Positions 14,227 to 20,267 of a stretch of 20,267 bases of DNA are shown here, piece by piece (the first letter of the stretch is position 1; each line of letters starts with the position of its first letter). Source of the stretch: Treponema sp. UBA6852 (lineage in GTDB: Bacteria > Spirochaetota > Spirochaetia > Treponematales > Treponemataceae); NCBI GenBank assembly GCA_002449305.1, contig DKDI01000048.1, positions 172,410-192,676 of the forward strand. Reading direction: 5' to 3'. A program made the translations under genes and the position numbers. The notes beneath the pieces are model-generated. The model ran no database searches. It was not told where the DNA came from and was given only the letters and a program-made list of their open reading frames with translations.

Positions 14227-14325
14227 TTCTTGGGTGATTGAGCCTGTCGAAATCACCCAAGAATGAGCGTGAGCGAAGGGCGGACATAGCGACTGCAAAT
14301 ACCAAAGGGATTTGCAAGACCGCCC
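14227..14325. repeat. Hairpin-repeat element after the NUDIX gene
   Basis: A perfect 13-bp stem (TTCTTGGGTGATT at 14227-14239 with its complement at 14251-14263) encloses an 11-nt loop. It is followed by a second nested structure: GGGCGG (14278-14283) pairs with CCGCCC (14320-14325) around TGCAAAT/ATTTGCA. There is no T-tract. An 18-nt piece (14261-14278) recurs inverted at 18435-18452 with one mismatch, so this is a dispersed repeat family rather than a plain terminator. The rest of 14196-14473 shows no gene. Confidence 0.6.
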
Positions 14326-14473
14326 ATAGTATTCCGACTTGGAAAAACTGACGCAACCTTTTTCTCGCGAAGTTGTTCAATAGACATAATCCGGAAAATT
14401 TTATATTTAGATTTCATGCTGATTTTTTGGATTCAATTCATTACATTTTTAGAAAAACATTCGGAGGAAAAAA

Positions 14474-15172
14474 ATGAAAGAACTAAAGGCATTCATTCTG
14501 GCGGTATCGGTTTCGCTTGTCGTGTCGGCGGCGATTGTTTCCACGGGGCTTTCAAAAATAGCAAGGCCTGACAGGACAGTTACAGTGCGCGGACTTGCGG
14601 AAAAAGAAGTCGATGCTGACCTTGCACTCTGGCCGCTCACATTCACGCTTGGAGCAAACAGCCTTCCGCAGCTCCAGAAGGATATTCTGAAAAAAACCCA
14701 GACTGTAAAGGAATATCTTTCAAGCCACGGACTTTCAGAAGAAGACTACACGGTTCAGTCGCCAAGCATAACGGACAACACAATCAATCCGTACATGGAC
14801 CGGGACAAAATTCTCTACACTTACCTTGCGCAAACGGTAGTTCTTGTGCGCTCGTCAAAAGTCGCAGAAGTGAAAAAGGCACAAGACGATTCCCTTGACC
14901 TTATGAGCAGCGGAATCGCAGTCTCAAAAGACTACAACAGCAAGATTTCATTTGAATTCACAAAGCTGAACAACATAAAGCCGCAGATGATTGCGGAGGC
15001 GACAAAAAACGCACGCACAGCAGCCGAGCAGTTTGCGCATGATTCTGGAAGCAAAGTCGGAAAAATCAAAACTGCAACCCAGGGATTTTTCAGCATAGAG
15101 AACGCTGCCGAAGACCTTCAGGAAAAAAAGACAATCCGCGTGGTAACCACAGTCGAATATCTTTTAAAATAA
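14474..15172 (+). CDS. SIMPL (DUF541) domain envelope protein
   Basis: This 232-aa protein has one N-terminal hydrophobic segment (about residues 5-25) acting as an uncleaved anchor or signal. A SIMPL domain follows: TVTVRGLAEKEVDADLA at the start, and a final strand TIRVVTTVEYLLK. SIMPL proteins are periplasmic or surface proteins of poorly known function, found in oligomeric, cage-like assemblies in some bacteria. The start is clear: CGGAGG lies 7 nt before the ATG at 14474. It is a single-gene unit with a good terminator at 15210-15253. I see no partner gene that would suggest a specific role. Confidence 0.88.
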   Translation: MKELKAFILAVSVSLVVSAAIVSTGLSKIARPDRTVTVRGLAEKEVDADLALWPLTFTLGANSLPQLQKDILKKTQTVKEYLSSHGLSEEDYTVQSPSITDNTINPYMDRDKILYTYLAQTVVLVRSSKVAEVKKAQDDSLDLMSSGIAVSKDYNSKISFEFTKLNNIKPQMIAEATKNARTAAEQFAHDSGSKVGKIKTATQGFFSIENAAEDLQEKKTIRVVTTVEYLLK

Positions 15173-15209
15173 AACAAGCCTCCCGTTCATGCCAGTCAAT
15201 GACAAGCGG

Positions 15210-15253
15210 AATCCGTCGCTGAACAGACATACTGCGGCGGATTTTATTTTTTA
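15210..15253 (+). terminator. Rho-independent terminator of the SIMPL gene
   Basis: AATCCGTCGC (15210-15219) pairs with GCGGCGGATT (15234-15243) with a single G-U, and a T-rich tract follows to 15253. It lies 38 nt after the SIMPL stop. The convergent ArsC-like gene ends at 15298. Confidence 0.85.
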
Positions 15254-15297
15254 ATCAATTTTTGAACAAAAAGCACGCTTACAGCACTTCAAAAAAT

Positions 15298-15654
15298 CTA
15301 CTTCCACCCTTCCCAGATTTTCACTTCAAGTCCATAGGTTGCGGCGTTTTTTCCGTTCCGGCAAATCGGTAGTTTCAGCAAAAGCTGGTTTTCAAAAAGT
15401 TTTTCTTCCTTGTCTGCGTCATCAAGATATGCGAACAAGGCATAGTCCTTTGATTTTTTGTCTGCCAGAAGCTCAAGCGCATCTGCTTTAGAGCCAGCCG
15501 TGCGCGCAAGTGAATCCACAATGCTTTCAAATTCGCCCCGGCTCATCTCTTTTTCCTTTAAATCGATGAACTGAAAAGGAATCCTCCGTTCTTTGAACCA
15601 CATCTGCGCCTTTTTTGTGTCAAAATTCTTTGTCGTGCCAAAAATCTGAATCAT
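15298..15654 (-). CDS. ArsC/Spx-family thioredoxin-fold protein without catalytic Cys
   Basis: This 118-aa protein has the arsenate-reductase/Spx-like fold: an N-terminal FGTTKNFDTKKAQMWFKERR and the following strand FQFIDLKEKE match the family pattern. Where ArsC and Spx carry their reactive cysteine (YGxxxC), this protein reads GTTKNF. The only cysteine in the whole sequence is in LPICRNGK near the C-terminus. It is therefore unlikely to reduce arsenate. It may bind RNA polymerase like Spx or have a non-redox role, but that is inference. The gene is convergent with SIMPL and divergent from the ATPase gene. No ribosome site is seen before the ATG, and TATAAT lies 6 nt upstream, suggesting a leaderless mRNA. 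Confidence 0.82.
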   Translation of the reverse strand: MIQIFGTTKNFDTKKAQMWFKERRIPFQFIDLKEKEMSRGEFESIVDSLARTAGSKADALELLADKKSKDYALFAYLDDADKEEKLFENQLLLKLPICRNGKNAATYGLEVKIWEGWK

Positions 15655-15660
15655 GCAAAA

Positions 15661-15666
15661 ATTATA
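15661..15666 (-). promoter_or_regulatory. -10 element placing transcription at the ArsC-like ATG
   Basis: Minus-strand TATAAT (15666-15661) is only 6 nt before the ATG at 15654. Normal spacing puts the first transcribed base at or next to the A of the start codon. No good -35 hexamer is evident. Confidence 0.5.
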
Positions 15667-15740
15667 GCAGAAATCGTGCGGAAGTTACAGGTATGACAAA
15701 TATAATACAAAAATTTTTCAATATCAACTTAAAAACAACC

Positions 15741-15774
15741 TTGACATGACAATATTTTCAAAGTACACTTTGAA
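15741..15774 (+). promoter_or_regulatory. Promoter with palindromic operator of the ATPase gene
   Basis: A perfect -35 TTGACA (15741-15746) is followed after 17 nt by TACACT (15764-15769). The 18-bp dyad TTCAAAGTACACTTTGAA (15757-15774; 8-bp arms) covers the -10. ATATTTTCAAAGTA occurs at 15752-15765 and identically at 15792-15805, inside the first codons of the gene. Transcription would start at 15776-15778, so the mRNA is probably leaderless. Autorepression is the likely logic. Confidence 0.65.
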
Positions 15775-15777
15775 TAA

Positions 15778-16998
15778 ATGATAAGAAGTTCATATTTTCA
15801 AAGTATAGAAGCATTTAAAGACAAGCAGGTAATCAAAGTTCTGACAGGAATCCGGCGGTGCGGAAAATCCGTGCTTATGGAACAGTATATGCAGACGCTT
15901 TTGGATAGAGGCGTTTCAGAGAGGCAGATTACTTATATCAGGCTTGACGACTTGGACAACGAGCTTTTGCTGGAATATCACAATCTTTATGCGTTCATAA
16001 AATCCGCGCTTTTGGAAGACAAGATGAACTATGTTTTTATTGACGAAGTTCAGCTGTGCAAGGATTTTCAGAAGCCGGTAGAAACACTTTTCAACTACAA
16101 AAACGTGGATTTGTATCTTACAGGCTCGAACGCGGACTTGCTGTCCGGGGAACTCGCCACTCTTTTAAGCGGGAGATACGTTACGATTGACATGCTTCCC
16201 TTTTCATTTCGCGAATATCTTGAATGTATAAAGGAAAACAATTTTCCACAGCAGACAACCGAAGAAAACTATTACGACTACGTGAAATTCGGAAGCATGC
16301 CGTTCACAGTCCAGCTCAGAAAAAATACGGAAAGCGTATACCAGTACCTGAACGGAGTTTACAACACGATAATCGTAAAGGACATCGCAAGGCGGCATCA
16401 GATAAAGGACGTTGCGGTTCTTGAAGCCGTAATAAAATTCATGTTCCAGAACTGCGGAAATTTCTGCACATCAAAAAAAATCAGCGACACGCTTACAAGT
16501 TCCGGGCGCAAAACAAGTCAGCCCACAGTCGAAAACTATATGCACTTTCTTGAGGAATGTTTTTTAGTCTACAGGGTCGAACGCTACGATGTGCGCGGAA
16601 AGGAGATTCTTAAAAACATCTCAAAATACTACATCTCCGACACAGGACTGCGGAATATGCTTTTGGGCTACAGAAATATCGACATGGGACACATCCTTGA
16701 AAACCAGATTTTTCTTGAGCTTAAGCGGCAGCATTTTACGATTTACACGGGCAGAAACCTCGATGCCGAAATAGATTTTGTGGCAAAGAATCAGACTTCT
16801 CTTTTTTACATCCAGGTCGCAGAAACCGTAAAAGACGAGGAGACGCTGAAACGTGAGCTTTCTGCCTTCAAAAACATTCCGGATTCGTACCCGAGAGTTA
16901 TAATCACGATGGACAGAAATTTGAACTCAGATTTCAACGGAATCCGAAACATCAACGCGCTCGATTTTCTTACAGGAAAGGAGAAGCTTGGTTTTTAG
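15778..16998 (+). CDS. AAA-type ATPase with DUF4143
   Basis: This 406-aa ATPase of the AAA_14/DUF4143 group has Walker A GIRRCGKS (24-31), Walker B YVFIDEVQ (85-92), sensor LTGSNAD (114-120) and the family hallmark LPFSFREYLE. The C-terminal part has YYISDTGLRNMLLG and a degenerate nuclease-like core, AEIDFV with YIQV some 15 residues later, as is usual in the family. The biological role of these widespread, often horizontally moved proteins is not settled. The ATG at 15778 has no ribosome site and sits at the predicted transcription start. The operator half-site repeated inside the coding start supports self-control. The gene is monocistronic: the next gene begins 73 nt after its stop. Confidence 0.9.
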   Translation: MIRSSYFQSIEAFKDKQVIKVLTGIRRCGKSVLMEQYMQTLLDRGVSERQITYIRLDDLDNELLLEYHNLYAFIKSALLEDKMNYVFIDEVQLCKDFQKPVETLFNYKNVDLYLTGSNADLLSGELATLLSGRYVTIDMLPFSFREYLECIKENNFPQQTTEENYYDYVKFGSMPFTVQLRKNTESVYQYLNGVYNTIIVKDIARRHQIKDVAVLEAVIKFMFQNCGNFCTSKKISDTLTSSGRKTSQPTVENYMHFLEECFLVYRVERYDVRGKEILKNISKYYISDTGLRNMLLGYRNIDMGHILENQIFLELKRQHFTIYTGRNLDAEIDFVAKNQTSLFYIQVAETVKDEETLKRELSAFKNIPDSYPRVIITMDRNLNSDFNGIRNINALDFLTGKEKLGF

Positions 16999-17071
16999 AA
17001 TCTATGGAGCAAAAAAACTCTCTGCACAAAAATAAAAATTGTGATACCATTCTGCCTACAAGGACAAAATT

Positions 17072-17665
17072 ATGAATCAGAACGAAAACAAAAATGCAAC
17101 GGCGGAAAATCTTTCTGAAATTTCACGCCAGGCAGAAAAGATAATCACAGAGCTGCTCGATTCCCATCCGCAGAAAAAAGGCTCGGTTTTTGTAATCGGA
17201 TGCTCGACTAGCGAGGTTGCGGGCGGCTCTATCGGAAAAGACTCAAGCGTGGAAATCGGAAAGGCGATTTTTAAAACTGCAAATAGGATTTTGTCATCAA
17301 AAGGGACTTTTCTTGCTTGCCAGTGCTGCGAGCACTTGAACCGTGCGCTTGTTGTTGAGCGCGAGTGCGCAGAAAAATACGGACTTGACGAAGTTTGCGT
17401 TGTTCCGTGGATTCACGGAGGCGGCTCGTTCGCGACTGCGGCTTACTACGGATTCAAGGAGCCGGTCGTCGTTGAGCATATAAAGGCGGCGGCAGGAATC
17501 GACATTGGAAGCACGCTGATTGGAATGCACATGAAAGAAGTCGCGGTTCCAGTCCACCCGGAGCAGAAATTCGTTGGCAAGGCTTACGTTACGGCGGCTT
17601 ACTCACGGCCGAAGCTCATTGGCGGCGAGCGGGCAAGATACACAGCGGAAAAGCAAGAGCAGTAA
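17072..17665 (+). CDS. YwlG-family (UPF0340/TIGR01440) protein
   Basis: This 197-aa protein belongs to the conserved family typified by B. subtilis YwlG. Recognisable stretches are VIGCSTSEVAGGSIGKDSS, the Cys-rich CQCCEHLNRALVVER, VPWIHGGGSFATAAY and GIDIGSTLIGMHMK. The biochemical function of the family is unknown to me. The clustered cysteines could bind metal or a cofactor, which is speculation. AGGA lies 7 nt before the ATG. It sits alone between the ATPase and a lipoprotein gene, 73 nt after the ATPase stop. No operon partner is apparent and no clear terminator follows. Confidence 0.88.
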   Translation: MNQNENKNATAENLSEISRQAEKIITELLDSHPQKKGSVFVIGCSTSEVAGGSIGKDSSVEIGKAIFKTANRILSSKGTFLACQCCEHLNRALVVERECAEKYGLDEVCVVPWIHGGGSFATAAYYGFKEPVVVEHIKAAAGIDIGSTLIGMHMKEVAVPVHPEQKFVGKAYVTAAYSRPKLIGGERARYTAEKQEQ

Positions 17666-17826
17666 CGTTTTTCAAAATTATTCGCGGACAAAGAACGTTT
17701 TATAAAAGTACGTGCGGACGGCAAACGTTAAAATAACGATACATGAAATTGCAGGAAATCACCAAATGTTATTTATATGATCATAAAAGATTTGTCCGCC
17801 TTATTTCTTTACGATTTTCCGTCATC

Positions 17827-17855
17827 TTGACAATTTCCACAAAAAGAAATACTAA
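17827..17855 (+). promoter_or_regulatory. Candidate promoter of the small lipoprotein gene
   Basis: A perfect TTGACA (17827-17832) is followed at 17 nt by TACTAA, a weak -10. The leader would be about 40 nt, ending at the GGAG before the ATG at 17900. The rest of 17666-17826 holds scattered AACGTT motifs but no gene. Confidence 0.4.
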
Positions 17856-17899
17856 TAGAAAGATTTTATAAAACAATCTAATATTTTTCGGAGTTTATT

Positions 17900-18316
17900 A
17901 TGTGTTTATCAAAAAAATCAAAGGTCGTAGCAATTTTACTCATCGCCACAGCCACATCTTGTTTTTCCCAGAAATGGAAAGGAATTGTAAAAGGCATTGG
18001 CGACAGAGCCAGCGGAAATACAAATTCCCAGGCAATAGAAAAAACTGAACCTGCAGAAACAAACAATGCCAAGAAAAATACAGCAAAACTCTCAAACAAC
18101 CCTCAGGTTCAGACAAAAGCCGCTTATCTTACAAAAGCCGAAGTCGCACTAAACTCAAAAGATTACAATACCGCCGCAGAAAACTACAACAAAGCTGTAA
18201 AAACAAAGCTTCCAAAAAATGTTGACAAATCCGACGCCGACATACTTAACACCTGGACAAAAGAAATCTACGCAAGGCTTCAGTATCAAAATATCAAAAA
18301 CTTAAAAAACAGATAG
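17900..18316 (+). CDS. Small secreted protein or lipoprotein with a TPR-like segment
   Basis: This 138-aa protein is not one I recognise. The N-terminus is a signal sequence (KKSK, a hydrophobic stretch, then ATATSC near residue 21) that could be a loose spirochaetal lipobox with acylation of that Cys. A simple signal peptide is the alternative. A polar Asn/Lys/Thr-rich linker follows, then a helical segment AYLTKAEVALNSKDYNTAAE that resembles one tetratricopeptide repeat, suggesting protein binding in the periplasm. GGAG lies 7 nt before the ATG. It is a single-gene unit with its own terminator at 18325-18358 and converges on the MATE gene. Confidence 0.75.
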   Translation: MCLSKKSKVVAILLIATATSCFSQKWKGIVKGIGDRASGNTNSQAIEKTEPAETNNAKKNTAKLSNNPQVQTKAAYLTKAEVALNSKDYNTAAENYNKAVKTKLPKNVDKSDADILNTWTKEIYARLQYQNIKNLKNR

Positions 18317-18324
18317 CATTCAGC

Positions 18325-18358
18325 TCCCGGCTTTACACAATGCAAACCGGGATTTTTT
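18325..18358 (+). terminator. Rho-independent terminator of the lipoprotein gene
   Basis: TCCCGG (18325-18330) pairs with CCGGGA (18347-18352), extended by TTT/AAA, and six T follow (18353-18358). Confidence 0.8.
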
Positions 18359-18373
18359 ATATGGGCGTTCGCC

Positions 18374-18471
18374 GCAAAACTTCGTTTTGCTTCACGAGTT
18401 TGCTTTGCAAACTCGCGCCGCCGGGCTTTTCGCACTTCGCTAACGCTCATTCCTCCGCAACCGCTGGTTGC
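18374..18471. repeat. Cluster of triloop mini-hairpins
   Basis: Three perfect hairpins with 3-nt loops are closely packed: GCAAAAC/GTTTTGC (18374-18390), CGAGTTTGC/GCAAACTCG (18395-18415) and GCAACC/GGTTGC (18457-18471). The second resembles hairpin 2 of the vapB leader (9976-9994). An 18-nt piece (18435-18452) matches the inverted copy at 14261-14278 with one mismatch. No gene is supported here. Confidence 0.65.
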
Positions 18472-18498
18472 TCTGGAACTACGGTGCTACAATCCCTA

Positions 18499-18540
18499 AC
18501 GCATTAAGCATTACGCATTACGAATTATTCATCACGCATT
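18499..18540. repeat. Heptamer tandem array based on ACGCATT
   Basis: Six 7-bp units run without gaps: ACGCATT, AAGCATT, ACGCATT, ACGAATT, ATTCATC, ACGCATT. The array overlaps the last codons and stop of the MATE gene (stop at 18525-18527). Confidence 0.65.
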
Positions 18541-19922
18541 TCCGTCATCTTCTTCATCTCTCCACGCAAAAAAATCACTGCAACCACGAACGAAACCACG
18601 TCGCTTATGAGCGCGCTCCACAGCATTGTTACTATGTTTTGGCTCACGGTGGCAAGAATAATTGAAGCTGGAACAAAAACAATCACATCGCGCAGAAGAG
18701 CAAGAAGCGTTGACTTTCCGCTTTTTCCGATTGACTGCAAGATTATCGACGCGGATTTTATAAAGCACGTCATTATGATTCCACTCAAAAAGATTCTTAC
18801 GCAAAGCCGCGCGTATTCCATGTATTCAGGCGAGTTGCCTTTTCCGAAAATCGAAATCACCAAGTCCGGAAGAAATTCAAAAATCAGGAAAACAATAACG
18901 CCGATTGCAAGAACAAGACGCAGAATCACGTTTGCTGTTTCCTTTACGCGAGAAGAATTTCCGGCTCCCATGTTGAATCCGATTATAGGCTGGCCGCCCA
19001 AGCTGATTCCAATAACAATGGAAATTACGATTCCAAAAACTTTCATAACTATTCCCACGACCGCAAGCGGAATCACAGAGCCGAAAGCCTCGCCGGTGCT
19101 TGCGAAAGTTCCGTAGCCGTATTTTGAAAGAAGGTTGTTGTTCACGGCGATTACAATCACTATTGAAAGCTGAACGATAAGAGACGCCATTCCAATCATT
19201 GCAATCCGGGCAAGCAAAATAAAATCAGGCTTGAGACATTTTAGATTCAGATGAAAATTCTTTGAGCGGAAAATGTAAAAAATGCTCATTGCAAAAGTCA
19301 GAACCTGCCCGATTACAGTCGCAATCGCAGCACCGCGAACGCCCATTCCAAAGACGAAAATAAAAACCGGGTCAAGGATAATGTTTGAAACCGCGCCAAC
19401 AAGAGTGCAAGTCATCGCGAATTTCGGCGAGCCGTCCGCGCGGATTGCTCCGTTCAAGCCCTGTCCAATCATATAGAAAGGAAGCCCCATGCAGATCACC
19501 GTAAAATACTCGTTCGCAAAATCGTAGCAGAGCTTTTCATCTGGATTCGCGCCGAAAACCGCAAGAATTTGGTTCTTGAACAAGAAGCCAAAAGCGCAAA
19601 GCAAAACCGAAAGAATAACCAGAAACGAAAATCCCGTTCCAACGCACTTATCCGCTTTTTCCCTGTTCCGCTCGCCCAGCGCAAGACTGAACATTGCCGC
19701 AGAGCCGTCGCCTACAAGAAGCGCAAGCCCCAAAGCCAGAACCGTGAACGGATAGACGATGTTGGTCGCCGCGTTTCCGAATGCGCCCGCGCTGCTCCAG
19801 CCGATAAAAATCTGGTCAACAATATTGTACAAAGCCGCAACCAACATACTGATAACGCACGGAACTGCAAAATGCCGCACAAGCCGCCCGATTTTCTCGC
19901 TCCCCAAGTCATAGTTTTTCAT
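18525..19922 (-). CDS. MATE-family multidrug/sodium antiporter
   Basis: This 465-aa inner-membrane transporter has about 12 hydrophobic spans in the two-bundle MATE pattern. The N-terminal VPCVISMLVAALYNIVDQIF is typical of the family, as are the length and the mid-protein loop. It should export cationic drugs or metabolites using a sodium or proton gradient. The substrate cannot be predicted. The frame is open to a TTG at 19955, but GAGGTG lies 4-5 nt before the ATG at 19922, which gives the normal family start (MKNYDLGSEKIGRL). The leader carries a terminator-like hairpin and a nine-codon open frame, hinting at attenuation. The 3' end merges into a heptamer repeat array. Confidence 0.92.
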   Translation of the reverse strand: MKNYDLGSEKIGRLVRHFAVPCVISMLVAALYNIVDQIFIGWSSAGAFGNAATNIVYPFTVLALGLALLVGDGSAAMFSLALGERNREKADKCVGTGFSFLVILSVLLCAFGFLFKNQILAVFGANPDEKLCYDFANEYFTVICMGLPFYMIGQGLNGAIRADGSPKFAMTCTLVGAVSNIILDPVFIFVFGMGVRGAAIATVIGQVLTFAMSIFYIFRSKNFHLNLKCLKPDFILLARIAMIGMASLIVQLSIVIVIAVNNNLLSKYGYGTFASTGEAFGSVIPLAVVGIVMKVFGIVISIVIGISLGGQPIIGFNMGAGNSSRVKETANVILRLVLAIGVIVFLIFEFLPDLVISIFGKGNSPEYMEYARLCVRIFLSGIIMTCFIKSASIILQSIGKSGKSTLLALLRDVIVFVPASIILATVSQNIVTMLWSALISDVVSFVVAVIFLRGEMKKMTEMRDE

Positions 19923-19953
19923 AAACACCTCAAGAAAAACGCAATCGACAAAC

Positions 19954-20005
19954 AAAAAAAGCAGCCTAAAAACGCGCCCGAACTGGACTTACGCTTTTGG
20001 CTGCT
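19954..20005 (-). terminator. Terminator-like hairpin in the MATE leader (possible attenuator)
   Basis: On the minus strand AGCAGCC (20005-19999) pairs with GGCTGCT (19966-19960), with inner AAAA-GCG/CGC-TTTT pairing, followed by seven T (19960-19954). It ends about 30 nt before the MATE ATG. A nine-codon frame ATG...TAA (20018-19989) overlaps the first arm. It has no clear ribosome site. Confidence 0.6.
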
Positions 20006-20038
20006 CGTTAGATTGCATTTGAATTTTTAATTTCGCCT

Positions 20039-20067
20039 ATCCTAGCAGATTTTTTGATTTTGTGTAA
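20039..20067 (-). promoter_or_regulatory. Candidate promoter of the MATE gene
   Basis: Minus-strand TTACAC (20067-20062) and TAGGAT (20044-20039) have a 17-nt spacer, four of six matches each. Transcription would start near 20032, upstream of the leader hairpin. Confidence 0.45.
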
Positions 20068-20087
20068 GCGAATTGGGGAAAATAAAA

Positions 20088-20267
20088 TTTTTGCATGAGC
20101 TGAAAATACGCTGGGAAAGCCGAAAAAATTTTCGAATGAGTTAAAAGTGCGTTGGGCAGGCCGTAAAAATTTTCGAACGAGTTAAAAGTGCGTTGGGCAG
20201 CGCATTAAAGTTTTCGAACGAGTTAAAAGTGCGTTGGGCAGCGCATTAAAGTTTTCGAACGCGTCAA
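20088..20267. repeat. 41-bp tandem repeat array reaching the window edge
   Basis: Units begin at 20088, 20129, 20170, 20211 and 20252 (partial), exactly 41 bp apart. The core TTTTCGAACGAGTTAAAAGT plus GCGTTGGGCAG is nearly invariant in units 2-4. The first unit is the most diverged, and the array continues beyond the window. No unique spacers are present. The period is not a multiple of three, so it is unlikely to be coding. Confidence 0.9.

Noticed and set aside
20088..20267. CRISPR array
   Set aside because: The 41-bp units are contiguous with no unique spacers, and no cas gene is present.

Overview
The window reads like the chromosome of an anaerobic, host-associated spirochaete, most likely a Treponema. 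This rests on the moderately low GC, the pairing of a superoxide reductase with ferritin, a SIMPL-domain protein, a YwlG-type protein and a Cys-less ArsC-like protein. The genus is an inference from gene content and style. No rRNA or tRNA is present to fix it.

Layout. 1-1313: leader, promoter and a two-gene oxygen-defence operon (two-iron superoxide reductase, then ferritin). 1332-2024 (minus): a multi-membrane-span protein with a C-terminal helix-turn-helix. 2169-4730 (minus): a sucrose/fructoside operon (GH32 hydrolase, then PfkB fructokinase). 4731-5015: its promoter, a perfect palindrome, and three AGTWACT boxes phased at exactly 21 bp.

5016-9652 (minus) is a restriction-modification operon of LlaJI/McrBC type: C5 methyltransferase, McrB-like AAA+ protein, small MNT nucleotidyltransferase, LlaJI-type PD-(D/E)xK nuclease. 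The methyltransferase frame has no usable start codon. The part of the McrB-like gene that encodes the DNA-reading domain is sharply AT-richer than its flanks, which suggests a swapped specificity domain. 9697-10762 is a scrambled toxin-antitoxin zone: a decayed antitoxin tail, a promoter with two repeated boxes, a leader of four hairpins, an intact vapBC-like pair, and a 23-codon open frame. That frame shares the residues PKNE and FS with the 5' end of the methyltransferase frame. 10779-14195 holds a 995-aa PLD/DEAH helicase/DUF3427-type protein followed by a NUDIX pyrophosphohydrolase. The whole 5.0-14.2 kb stretch therefore looks like a small defence island.

14196-20267 returns to ordinary genes: SIMPL-domain protein with a terminator, a Cys-less ArsC-like protein, an AAA/DUF4143 ATPase with a palindromic operator on its -10, a YwlG-family protein, a small lipoprotein and a MATE transporter. 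The transporter has an attenuator-like hairpin in its leader. The intergenic spaces carry short-loop hairpin clusters, a heptamer tandem array, and a 41-bp tandem repeat running off the right edge.
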